From: Enterobacter sp. Cy-643 | GTDB lineage: Bacteria; Pseudomonadota; Gammaproteobacteria; Enterobacterales; Enterobacteriaceae | Assembly (NCBI RefSeq): GCF_011752815.1 | Contig: NZ_VWWV01000001.1 | Location: 682,001 to 746,000 of the forward strand | DNA: 64,000 nt | Direction: 5' to 3' | Shown: positions 35,265 to 43,451 of the stretch, one piece after another | Numbering within the stretch: position 1 is the first letter of the stretch | Layout: each line of letters starts with the position of its first letter | Position numbers and translations under genes: made by a program | Notes under the pieces: model-generated | The model's database searches: none | Told to the model about the DNA's origin: nothing | What the model saw: the letters and a program-made list of their open reading frames with translations, nothing else

Positions 35265-36491
35265 ATGGTCAAACGAATTGTTATTTGCTGCGATGGAACC
35301 GGCAATGAATTAAACCGGACAATGTCTAACGTTCTTAAGTTTTTTCGTATTCTGGACAAAAATACAGAGCAACAGGTTTTCTATACGCCGGGCGTGGGCA
35401 CGGTTGGGCTGGATAATCCCTGGCAACGGTTTAAACAGCAGTGTCGGATGCTGCTGGGCCTGGGGGCCGGGTACGGTCTGGATAACGACGTACTCAAGGC
35501 CTACGATTTTTTGTGCCAGAACTGGCACAAAGGGGACAAAATATATTTGTTTGGATTCAGTCGCGGTGCTTATACGGTGAGAGTTTTGGCCGCGTTAGTG
35601 AATACTATCGGTATTATTCCGCCAGAACAGCGTAACCTGGCCGAATACGGCCTGACGGCCTACAAAAAAGCCAGCGACGACCATGCGGCTCAGAAGCCTG
35701 GTAATGACCTGCAGGATGCCTGGCTTTTTGGTCGTATTGCGGGGGGCCAACTCGCCAGAATCGAATTTATCGGCGTATGGGATACGGTCTCTTCCGTGAT
35801 AGTTCCTCGCCGCGATCGCCTGCTGCCGGGAATACAAACGCTTCGCTTCACACGAACAAATCCGGCGGTGAAGTGTTTCCGACAGGCCATTTCCATCGAT
35901 GAGCGGCGTCGTATGTTCCGCCTCAACCGCTGGATAGATCCGCAATCATACCGGCCTCATCCTTTCTCGAGTAGGAGGGAAATTGCTCAAGATATTCTGC
36001 AGGTCTGGTTCGCTGGTGTTCATGCTGATGTCGGCGGCGGATATCCTGAAAGCGAAAGCGGGCTTTCCAAATATCCGCTCATCTGGATGCTCGAAGAGGC
36101 GAAAAAGGCCGGACTGATCTATGACGAAAAGCTCTGTGAGGTCATCAGTCATGGTGGAGAACTGCCTCGGGGCCATGAAGTTTTTGTTCCCCCTAATGCT
36201 ACCGGGATGCTCCATCGTTCCCTAAAGGGACTGTGGTGGATCCTCGAATACATTCCTAAAAATAAACGCTGGCGAGAATGGGACACTTCCGGCCCCACTT
36301 TTCTGGGGTATTACCTACCGCTGGGCGAACCTCGCGTCATTCCGCCGGATTCGCTGATACATGCTTCGGTTCGGGATAGGATGGAGAAGGATCCAGATTA
36401 CCGCCCGATAAACCTTAAAGATTCTTATCGATTTACCGATGAAGATGGATCAGATCCGCAGTGCGAGGAGAGCACCGATGCAATTCATTGA
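35265..36491 (+). CDS. DUF2235 alpha/beta-hydrolase (Tle1-like phospholipase fold)
   Basis: The 408-residue protein is a DUF2235 hydrolase, the family of Tle1 phospholipases. It starts with VKRIVICCDGTGNE, has the nucleophile elbow GFSRG (Ser99), a WDTV Asp at about 173, and the H253-A-D-V-GGG motif. All three candidate catalytic residues are therefore present. No signal peptide or membrane helix is visible, so it is cytoplasmic unless exported by a T6SS. It is the first gene of a three-gene run: the ATPase start lies inside its 3' end (14-bp overlap). The company of a nuclease/ATPase module rather than VgrG or immunity genes argues for an intracellular role, perhaps membrane-damaging abortive infection. 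That is inference. Confidence 0.85.
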   Translation: MVKRIVICCDGTGNELNRTMSNVLKFFRILDKNTEQQVFYTPGVGTVGLDNPWQRFKQQCRMLLGLGAGYGLDNDVLKAYDFLCQNWHKGDKIYLFGFSRGAYTVRVLAALVNTIGIIPPEQRNLAEYGLTAYKKASDDHAAQKPGNDLQDAWLFGRIAGGQLARIEFIGVWDTVSSVIVPRRDRLLPGIQTLRFTRTNPAVKCFRQAISIDERRRMFRLNRWIDPQSYRPHPFSSRREIAQDILQVWFAGVHADVGGGYPESESGLSKYPLIWMLEEAKKAGLIYDEKLCEVISHGGELPRGHEVFVPPNATGMLHRSLKGLWWILEYIPKNKRWREWDTSGPTFLGYYLPLGEPRVIPPDSLIHASVRDRMEKDPDYRPINLKDSYRFTDEDGSDPQCEESTDAIH

Positions 36492-38775
36492 CAGAAAGCT
36501 AGTTCCTCCCCCTGAGGCATTGCGGGGCGATAAGCTTTTTAGTAACGGGGAGGCGCTGTGGCGATTTTTGCAGCTTGATCCCGATAGACGAGCACAAACT
36601 CGCGTCCCACAAAGCGGTGCTCCGTCTGACCGTTATGCCAGTATGCTGCCTGCACTGTTCACACTTTTTCATGGACGCTGTGCGTTTTGTGAATCCCGAG
36701 CATCAAGGCCACAAATACACTATTTCCGCCCTGTGAACGGCGTTGATTCCGACGACGAGCTGGTAGATAGTCATATTTATTATTCCTGGCTGGCAAACGC
36801 GTGGCAGAATATCTATCTGACTTGTGCCGAGTGTAACGTGCATGGACGTAACTATTTCCCGGTGCAGGGGGCGAGAGTGCCGATCCCTTCCCACGAGAAG
36901 TATCTGCAATATCTGAAAAACGGCACGGGCCTCTGGCCGAACTGGCCGCCTGAAGAGAAAGCGCTGGTATTAGATCCCTGTAAACGGCAGAACTTTTACA
37001 CGCATTTTTCGGTGGAAACGGGAGGCAGACTCATTGCCCTCTCTGAAGCCGGAAATGAAACTATCTACACTTTTGGCCTTAATCGAAGGAAGCTGATTAA
37101 ACAGAGGGAAATTTGTTTTAACCAGTATCTTGAAGGTATTACCCACGCAATTAAGACTTCGTCGTCCACTGGGCTTAAAGAGCTCTTCAATTTTTCAGCG
37201 CTTGAATTTGGCGGCAGCTGGTATTTGTTATTGCGGCGGCTGGCGGAAAAAATTGGTACGCGCAAAGGGCCAAAACCGATCCTTTCCCCCACCAGAATTA
37301 GCCGCCTGTTTTTACCGCTGCTTAAAGAGTCGCGAGGGCTGGAATGGTTTAATGACGCGGTAAGGGAGAGCCAGCGTGAAGAGCCCTTGCCGTATGGCGA
37401 ATTCAGTGAGGAGGATATCCATGAGGCAAAACATGCACGCATAAACGAGGTCGCTTTTGAAAATTTCAAATCGCTACAAAAAATAACGCTAGCTATCCCG
37501 CCCGCTGCGACAGACGACGATGGTTCGCCGATGGCGTCTGCAGTGCTGATTCTTGGCGAAAACGCCACCGGGAAAAGCTCAATCCTTGAGGGGATTGCGT
37601 TGGCGTTGACGACAGAAGTGGCAAGAAAAAAACTCTCTCTTTACTGGCGTAGCTATGTGCTGAATCCGCAGTTCATGGGAGGAGGGCCGGGGCAAGATTC
37701 TGATATTGCTCATGTGAGTATTCGTAGTTCAGAGCAGCAGCTCCTCAACATGACGCTCAAAAAGGGCAGCTATGAGATTTTATCGGAGCCTGGCTTCAGT
37801 GTTGGGCCAGTCTTTGCCTATGGCGCTTTTCGGCATTATCAGCATAAGCGGCGACGCTATACCGTCGATCACCCGGTGAGAAATCTTTTTGATGGTAACC
37901 TGCTTGGCAACCCGCAGACCTGGCTGCTCGGGCTTGAAAAAAAGACCTTCGATATAGTGATCCGTGCGTTACGAGATGTGCTGGCAATAGAAGGTGATTT
38001 TGACGTGGTAGAACGCGATGCGGAGGTCTGCTATATCGTTACCCTGATGGCCCAACATGTCGGTAAGCCAGTTAAAATCCGCACTCCGCTGAATATTGTT
38101 TCATCGGGATTTCGTTCCGTACTGGCGATGGTTTGCGACATTATGGCCGGGTTGATGAATTCAGAATATAACCCCAACTTCAAAGCGCTTGATAGCGCGA
38201 CGGGCGTGGTGTTGATTGACGAAGTTGAGGCGCATCTTCATCCCCGCTGGAAAATGCAAATAATGAAGGGGTTGCGCCGGGCGCTGCCAAACATGACTTT
38301 TATTGCCACGACGCACGATCCGCTTTGCCTGCGGGGTATGAGTAAGGGTGAAGTGGTTGTCCTGCAAAAAAGAGTGAATGATTTTTCACCTCAGGATAAT
38401 CAATTACCTACGACAGTTCAGATGTTAACGGATTTACCCGATATCGATACTCTGCGTGTCGATCAGCTTCTTACGGCCGATTTTTTCCAGCTCTATTCCA
38501 CCGTTGAACCGAAAATAAACCAGCAGATGGCTCATGTAGCAGATCTGCTGGCAAAGGCACAGCAAGGCACCCCACTGAATGACGTAGAGAAGCAAGCGCT
38601 TAGCGCATTTGAGGCAGATATTGCTTCTGCCATGCCCGTGGGGACATCGGAAGCACATCGTCTGGTGCAGGAAGCTGTGGCGAAGTATTTGCAGGAGCGA
38701 CATCGTGATACTCCGCAGCTGCGGGAGAGCACAAGAGACAAGATTGTTGATATTTTGAAGCAGGTGCTGCAATGA
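36478..38775 (+). CDS. Fusion of a degenerate HNH-type zinc domain and an ABC/SMC-like ATPase
   Basis: The 765-residue protein joins two parts. Residues about 60-125 look like the TIGR02646/PtuB HNH fold, with CAFC (68-71) and CAEC (116-119) as zinc knuckles. However, the position of the catalytic E-H in that family (IEHYRPK) reads IHYFRPV. Residues about 320-640 form an ABC-type ATPase of the RecF/OLD/PtuA kind: Walker A GENATGKS (360-367), an SSGFRS signature-like motif (542-547), Walker B VVLIDEVEAHLHP (577-589) and switch His613 in TTHDP. The C-terminus is helical. ATG 36478 has GAGGAG 7 bp upstream and is chosen over 36439. The gene is coupled to DUF2235 in front and overlaps the HNH gene by ATGA behind. 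Confidence 0.85.
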   Translation: MQFIDRKLVPPPEALRGDKLFSNGEALWRFLQLDPDRRAQTRVPQSGAPSDRYASMLPALFTLFHGRCAFCESRASRPQIHYFRPVNGVDSDDELVDSHIYYSWLANAWQNIYLTCAECNVHGRNYFPVQGARVPIPSHEKYLQYLKNGTGLWPNWPPEEKALVLDPCKRQNFYTHFSVETGGRLIALSEAGNETIYTFGLNRRKLIKQREICFNQYLEGITHAIKTSSSTGLKELFNFSALEFGGSWYLLLRRLAEKIGTRKGPKPILSPTRISRLFLPLLKESRGLEWFNDAVRESQREEPLPYGEFSEEDIHEAKHARINEVAFENFKSLQKITLAIPPAATDDDGSPMASAVLILGENATGKSSILEGIALALTTEVARKKLSLYWRSYVLNPQFMGGGPGQDSDIAHVSIRSSEQQLLNMTLKKGSYEILSEPGFSVGPVFAYGAFRHYQHKRRRYTVDHPVRNLFDGNLLGNPQTWLLGLEKKTFDIVIRALRDVLAIEGDFDVVERDAEVCYIVTLMAQHVGKPVKIRTPLNIVSSGFRSVLAMVCDIMAGLMNSEYNPNFKALDSATGVVLIDEVEAHLHPRWKMQIMKGLRRALPNMTFIATTHDPLCLRGMSKGEVVVLQKRVNDFSPQDNQLPTTVQMLTDLPDIDTLRVDQLLTADFFQLYSTVEPKINQQMAHVADLLAKAQQGTPLNDVEKQALSAFEADIASAMPVGTSEAHRLVQEAVAKYLQERHRDTPQLRESTRDKIVDILKQVLQ

Positions 38776-39701
38776 GAAAGGTCATTCGCACGCGAGAACA
38801 GATGTTAGCCCCCGCAGCCCTGGACGCTAAGAGTAGAGACGGGACCACAGAGCTGGAACGTTCGAGGGCTCATTATAAGAAGCCAGGAAAAAAAGAGAGC
38901 TTTGACTTTGTCACCTATAAAGCCGACGAGGTGAAATGGCGGCTCAACGCGCTCTTTCATTATAAATGCGCCTATTGTGAGAGTTTCTTTTCTGCCTCGG
39001 CACCGGTAGATATTGAGCATTATCGCCCCAAAAGTGCCGTTAGCGAAGATGCCACTCATCCGGGGTACTGGTGGCTGGCAATGGACTGGGATAATCTTCT
39101 GCCAAGCTGCATTGACTGTAACCGCAAGCGCAAACAGCAGCTTGTTGATGGGTCGACAGAGCTGAGCGTACTCCTTGCCCGCCAGAGGCAATCACGTCAT
39201 TCGTCAGGTAAGAAGGACAGTTTTCCCGTTGTCTCCGGCGGGGCGAGACTTTTGCCAGAAAATAAAAACTATGCGACTGAGTTGCCATTATTGCTCAATC
39301 CTTATTTTGATAACCCCGACGAACATATACGCTTTGTCAGCGTAGGTAATCCACCGGTGAGTCTGGCTATCCCTGTAGGAGAGGGTTCAATCGAACGTGG
39401 TGCCGCCTCAATTCATATCTACGGTCTTAATCGTCTTGGCCTTGTGCAGGACAGGACGCGTTATCTGCGTAGGCTGGTCTTTTTAGGTGAAATGCTGATT
39501 TCTCTCGGGGAGCTTGTCGAGGAGATTGAAGCTACTCCGATTTCTGATGAAATTAAGGAAAGCATTACTCGCAAACTGGAACTGCTTATGACATGGACGG
39601 GCGAGGAGATGAAGCAAATGACCGCAGCGGATCAACCCTATTCGGTCATGGCCAAAACTTGGGTGAGCGAGTTTAAAGCGAAGATAGCTGGGCGCGAATA
39701 A
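38772..39701 (+). CDS. PtuB-like HNH nuclease family protein
   Basis: The 309-residue protein has a complete TIGR02646-type HNH core: C66-A-Y-C69, IEHYRPKS with Glu82-His83, WDNLLPSC113-IDC116-N117-RKRK. It should be a metal-dependent DNA or RNA endonuclease. In Septu (PtuA ATPase plus PtuB HNH) and in retron-associated PtuAB the same pair of activities gives phage defence. Here the gene starts within the ATPase stop (ATGA), so the two should be made in fixed ratio and probably form a complex. It is followed by the degraded tRNA-Asn 2 terminator. Confidence 0.85.
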   Translation: MRKVIRTREQMLAPAALDAKSRDGTTELERSRAHYKKPGKKESFDFVTYKADEVKWRLNALFHYKCAYCESFFSASAPVDIEHYRPKSAVSEDATHPGYWWLAMDWDNLLPSCIDCNRKRKQQLVDGSTELSVLLARQRQSRHSSGKKDSFPVVSGGARLLPENKNYATELPLLLNPYFDNPDEHIRFVSVGNPPVSLAIPVGEGSIERGAASIHIYGLNRLGLVQDRTRYLRRLVFLGEMLISLGELVEEIEATPISDEIKESITRKLELLMTWTGEEMKQMTAADQPYSVMAKTWVSEFKAKIAGRE

Positions 39702-39743
39702 CATGTCAGACCGTGCAGTCGGGATAGCATTCTGCGGATAATA

Positions 39744-39781
39744 AAAAAGCAAAAAGCCCGCTTAGTTTCCTAAGCAAGCTT
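39744..39781 (-). terminator. tRNA-Asn 2 terminator, diverged
   Basis: The same hairpin as at tRNA-Asn 1 and 3 but shortened by one pair and with a CC/AA internal mismatch in the stem. The T tract on the minus strand is intact. Confidence 0.75.
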
Positions 39782-39789
39782 CTTAAATA

Positions 39790-39865
39790 TGGCTCCTCTG
39801 ACTGGACTCGAACCAGTGACATACGGATTAACAGTCCGCCGTTCTACCGACTGAACTACAGAGGA
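39790..39865 (-). tRNA. tRNA-Asn(GTT), copy 2
   Basis: The 76 nt are identical to the copies at 22566 and 50207, with GTT anticodon and encoded CCA. Minus-strand promoter TTGACA (39907-39912), 17 bp, TAGTAT (39884-39889). The HNH gene ends 88 bp from its 3' end. Confidence 0.98.
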
Positions 39866-39883
39866 ATCGTGTGAACGGGGCGA

Positions 39884-39912
39884 ATACTAACGGCGTGAGT
39901 CCGGGTTGTCAA
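39884..39912 (-). promoter_or_regulatory. tRNA-Asn 2 promoter
   Basis: TTGACA, 17-bp spacer, TAGTAT, then a GC-rich discriminator on the minus strand. Confidence 0.8.
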
Positions 39913-39993
39913 AGGCTGTTTTGGTGAAATGCGTTCAACTGCCGATTAATCCAGCAAATCAATGAAGAAGGCCGCAAACGCGGCCTTAAATGG

Positions 39994-41775
39994 TTACTGC
40001 TTGCACAGCGGGCTAACGGGCTGCGTGGCGGCTTCAAGCCACTGGCGAGTTTCTTCATTCACCCGTGGGGATAACGTTTGCCGCACCTGCCGGTGGTAAT
40101 CGTCCAGCCAGGCGATGTCCTGCGGGCTGAGCAAATCCACGTCGACGGCTGACAGATCGATAGGGATCAGCGTCAGCGATGAGAATTTGCAGAAGCCAGG
40201 CCGGGAGGCAACGACCTCGACTTGGTTTTCGATGCGGATCCCGTGGCTGTCCGCCTGGTAATAACCCGGTTCGATGGTGAGGATGTTGCCCGGCAGCATC
40301 GGCCACGGGTTCACCTTTTTCGCCATGCGGTGCGGGTTTTCGTGGATCATCAGCCGGTGGCCAACGCCGTGCCCGGTGCCGTGGTCGTAGTCCAGTCCCA
40401 GCTCCCAGAGCGGAGCGCGGGCAAAGGCATCGAGCTGGTGGCCCTGAGTCCCCTGCGGGAACTGCAGCGAGATCAGCGCCAGGAAGCCTTTGAGTACCGC
40501 GGTGTAGTGCAGGCGTCGGGTTGAGTCCAGCTCGCCAAAGCTGAGCGTGCGGGTGGCGTCCGTCGTGCCGTTGATATACTGCCCGCCGGAATCATTGAGG
40601 TAGAACTGCGCGTGGGTGAGGGCGAAATTCGTGTCCGGTGAAGAGTGGTAGTGGCACATCGCGGCGTTGCTGCCTGCTGCAGAAATGGTGCTAAAGCTTT
40701 GCTCGGTAAAGGTGGAACCCTGCTGGCGGAAGCTTAGCTGTTTCTCCTGGGCTTCCAGCTCGGTAATCGGGTTGCCTGCGGCTTCGCGGCGCGGTACTTC
40801 TCGGGTCAGCCAGGCAAGGAAATTCACCCAGGCTACGCCGTCTTCGATATGGCTGTCGCGGTAGCCTGCCAGCTCGGTCTCGTTCTTATTGGCTTTGATA
40901 AGCGTGACGGGATCCGGCGCCCACAGTACGCTGCCCCCGCCTTGCTCTACCGCAAAGCGGACCGCAACTGGCGCCGAGTCCGCGTCGATGAGGATATGTT
41001 TCCCGGTCGCTAGCTGCTGGCAGCGGGAAAGGAAATCACTCATTGGGCGGATAGTGATGCCGTTGAGCCAGGCTTTGTCCAGGTTCCGCAGTTTTTCTTC
41101 CGCTACAAACCATTCAATGTCACCCCTGGCGCTCAACAGTGCGAAGGAGTGCGGCACCGGGCTCATCGGAATGTCCGAGCCACGTACGTTCAGCAGCCAG
41201 GCGATATTGTCCGGCTGCGTCAGCGCCAGATAATCGGCTCCGGCGGAGCTCAGCGCCTGGGCGATCCGCTCACGCTTTGAGGCGGAGCTTTCGCCGCTGA
41301 TTTCGTCCGGCATGGCGATAATTTCCCCGCAGGGTGCTGCCGGGCGATCGGGCCAGATAGCATCAAGCGGATCGTCATCCACTGCCACCAGATCGCAGCC
41401 GCTGGTACGCAGGTTTTCGAACTGACTGTTGACCATCAGCAGCGGTTCGAAGGCGATACGTTTGCCCGCGGGAAGGTTGTCCCGAAGCCAAAGGTGAAGC
41501 GGCTCGTCGTGCAGATGATGAATCTCGAACTCTGCCAGATTCACCTGATGGCGAGCCTGAACCTGGTAGCGTCCGTCCACAAACAGCAGGGCGCGATCGG
41601 CAAGCACTAACGCCAGCCCGGCGGAACCGGTAAAGCCGCTGATAAACTCGAGCTTATTGTCATGAGGTGCACAGTATTCGCTCTGATGGGCATCGGCGCG
41701 CGGCACGATGATCCCATCCAGCTCGCGCTCCCGGAGCAGCGCCCGCAGGGCGCCGAGTGATGAAGTGTGTGGCAT
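39994..41775 (-). CDS. M24B Xaa-Pro aminopeptidase (aminopeptidase P family)
   Basis: The 593-residue protein has the three-domain architecture of long aminopeptidase P enzymes, which remove an N-terminal residue before proline. Two creatinase-like N-domains (IIVPRADAHQSEY, FVDGRYQVQA; SDIPMSPVP) precede the pita-bread M24 domain. All five metal ligands appear in context: Asp in NDSGGQY, Asp in GTTDATRT, His in GTGHGVGH, Glu in LTIEPGYY and Glu in RIENQVEV. It is longer than E. coli PepP (441) and resembles the 590-620-residue cytosolic type. It lies 21 bp downstream of amn and is probably co-transcribed. Confidence 0.9.
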   Translation of the reverse strand: MPHTSSLGALRALLRERELDGIIVPRADAHQSEYCAPHDNKLEFISGFTGSAGLALVLADRALLFVDGRYQVQARHQVNLAEFEIHHLHDEPLHLWLRDNLPAGKRIAFEPLLMVNSQFENLRTSGCDLVAVDDDPLDAIWPDRPAAPCGEIIAMPDEISGESSASKRERIAQALSSAGADYLALTQPDNIAWLLNVRGSDIPMSPVPHSFALLSARGDIEWFVAEEKLRNLDKAWLNGITIRPMSDFLSRCQQLATGKHILIDADSAPVAVRFAVEQGGGSVLWAPDPVTLIKANKNETELAGYRDSHIEDGVAWVNFLAWLTREVPRREAAGNPITELEAQEKQLSFRQQGSTFTEQSFSTISAAGSNAAMCHYHSSPDTNFALTHAQFYLNDSGGQYINGTTDATRTLSFGELDSTRRLHYTAVLKGFLALISLQFPQGTQGHQLDAFARAPLWELGLDYDHGTGHGVGHRLMIHENPHRMAKKVNPWPMLPGNILTIEPGYYQADSHGIRIENQVEVVASRPGFCKFSSLTLIPIDLSAVDVDLLSPQDIAWLDDYHRQVRQTLSPRVNEETRQWLEAATQPVSPLCKQ

Positions 41776-41796
41776 CCAGATTCCTTATTATTTTTG

Positions 41797-43251
41797 TTAA
41801 CGGAACGGCGGTTCATTGAAGGTACGCAGCTTGCGCGAGTGCAGCTTTTCACCTTCGGCACGCAGCAAATCAATGGCCCGAATGCCAATCTGCAGGTGCT
41901 CGGAAATCGCCCCTTCATAGAAACGGTTGGCCTGGCCCGGCAGCTTGATTTCGCCGTGCAAGGGTTTGTCTGAAACGCACAGCAGCGTGCCGTAAGGCAC
42001 CCGGAAGCGATAACCCTGTGCGGCAATCGTCGCACTTTCCATATCGATAGCCACCGCGCGGCTGAGGTTGAAGCGCAGCGCAGAAGCCGAATAACGAAGC
42101 TCCCAGTTGCGGTCATCGGTAGTGACCACCGTGCCGGTGCGCAGGCGCTGTTTAACTTCTTCGCCAGGCATCCCGCTTACCTGTTTGGTGGCGTCATAAA
42201 GGGCGCGCTGCACCTCGGCGATGCTTGGAATAGGAATATCCGGCGGCAGCACCGCGTCCAGAACGTGATCGTCACGCAGGTAGGCATGAGCCAGTACGTA
42301 GTCGCCAATCTGCTGGCTTTCACGCAGGCCGCCGCAGTGGCCAATCATCAGCCATGCATCCGGGCGCAGCACCGCGAGGTGGTCGCAGATGGTTTTGGCA
42401 TTGGACGGGCCTACGCCGATGTTAATCAGCGTAATGCCGCTGCCGTTTTTATCGATCAGATGCCAGGCCGGCATCTGATGTTTCTTCCACGCCAGATCGG
42501 AAATCGCTGCTTCCGGGGCTTCGGTTTCGGCGGTCAGCCAGGTGCCTCCGGCGCAGGACAGGGCGATATACGGGCTGTCCGGGTCGAGGATTTGCTGGCA
42601 GCCCCAGCGGACAAACTCGTCCACGTAGCGGGTGTAGTTGGTGAACAGTACGAAAGGCTGGAAGTGCTCCACCGGCGTGCCGGTGTAGTGGCGCAGGCGA
42701 GCCAGCGAGAAATCAACCCGGCGGGCGTCAAAGTGCGACAGCGGCCAGGCTTCCGTCGGATGGAACAGGCCATCGGCGGTTTCATCGCCAATTTGCGACA
42801 GCTCGGTGGTCGGGAAATGGCGCGTCAGCCCGGCGCTCATCGTGCGGTCGAGGTTCAGGCCGTCAATCACATAAGGATAAGGGATCTCATGCTGAGAAGG
42901 GCCAACCTCAATGTGCACGCCATAGTCTTCGCACAGCAGGCTCAATTGTTCGTGCAGGTAGCTCTTAAACAGTGCGGGGCGAGTCACCGTGGTGGTGTAG
43001 CTGCCGGAGTGGGTAAAGCGGGCGTAGGAGCGGGTATTTTTGGGGCCACGGGGAACGCCGTCCCAGCTCACCCGCAGTTCCGGGTAGACAAACAGCCCGT
43101 CGGAACGCGCGTCTACGTCCGGCAGCGTACCGTGTTGGGTGTAGAGGGCAATCGCATCGCGAAGGGCGGTTACCGAGTTTTCGTACAGTGCTTCCAGCTT
43201 GTCCAGGGCTTCAGCAGGCGTCAGCCCCTGGCACACAACGTTATTATTCAT
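41797..43251 (-). CDS. amn: Amn, AMP nucleosidase
   Basis: AMP nucleosidase hydrolyses AMP to adenine and ribose 5-phosphate, controlling adenylate pools. The 484 residues equal E. coli Amn. The N-terminal regulatory domain (LTPAEALDKLEALYENSV, RSYARFTHSGSYTTTVTRP) is followed by the nucleoside-phosphorylase-like catalytic domain (INIGVGPSNAKTICDHLAVLRPDAWLMIGHCGGL, VAIDMESATIAAQGYRFRVPYGTLLCVSDKPLHG). amn lies beside asn tRNAs in E. coli too. It is divergent from the chemoreceptor at 43452. Confidence 0.96.
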   Translation of the reverse strand: MNNNVVCQGLTPAEALDKLEALYENSVTALRDAIALYTQHGTLPDVDARSDGLFVYPELRVSWDGVPRGPKNTRSYARFTHSGSYTTTVTRPALFKSYLHEQLSLLCEDYGVHIEVGPSQHEIPYPYVIDGLNLDRTMSAGLTRHFPTTELSQIGDETADGLFHPTEAWPLSHFDARRVDFSLARLRHYTGTPVEHFQPFVLFTNYTRYVDEFVRWGCQQILDPDSPYIALSCAGGTWLTAETEAPEAAISDLAWKKHQMPAWHLIDKNGSGITLINIGVGPSNAKTICDHLAVLRPDAWLMIGHCGGLRESQQIGDYVLAHAYLRDDHVLDAVLPPDIPIPSIAEVQRALYDATKQVSGMPGEEVKQRLRTGTVVTTDDRNWELRYSASALRFNLSRAVAIDMESATIAAQGYRFRVPYGTLLCVSDKPLHGEIKLPGQANRFYEGAISEHLQIGIRAIDLLRAEGEKLHSRKLRTFNEPPFR

Positions 43252-43368
43252 TGATTCTCCTTTACCGGTTCTCGCCGGGTTAGTGTCTCAGTATGTCATG
43301 CCGGGCGCAGAACGGAAGCGGAAGACGGGAAGAGTTGCGAGCCTCATAAAAAATTCATCGCAAAAAAA

Positions 43369-43396
43369 TGAATACCCGCGCAGAGACTGCCGATAA
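43369..43396 (+). promoter_or_regulatory. Possible sigma-28 (FliA) promoter of the first chemoreceptor
   Basis: GCCGATAA at 43389-43396 matches the FliA -10 consensus at all eight positions, 55 bp before the start codon. The -35 is poor (TGAATACC), so this is a weaker candidate than the one at 56369. Confidence 0.4.
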
Positions 43397-43451
43397 CCCC
43401 ATTGATACCCGAGCTTGATGGGATAACGACAATAACGATGAGGGGAACGAC

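Noticed and set aside
36439..36477. Longer N-terminus for the HNH-ATPase fusion
   Set aside because: The extra 13 residues have no Shine-Dalgarno, whereas ATG 36478 has GAGGAG at ideal spacing.
35265..36491. DUF2235 protein as a T6SS Tle1 effector
   Set aside because: No VgrG, PAAR, adaptor or lipoprotein immunity gene is next to it and it is coupled to an ATPase/HNH pair. Not excluded, but less likely than an intracellular effector.
36478..39701. Retron-type PtuAB system
   Set aside because: No reverse transcriptase gene or msr/msd-like inverted repeat structure is visible around the ATPase and HNH genes.
34960..39865. Integrative element with attL/attR at tRNA-Asn 2
   Set aside because: I searched by eye for a second copy of the tRNA 3' end near 34970 and 21240 and for an integrase and found neither.
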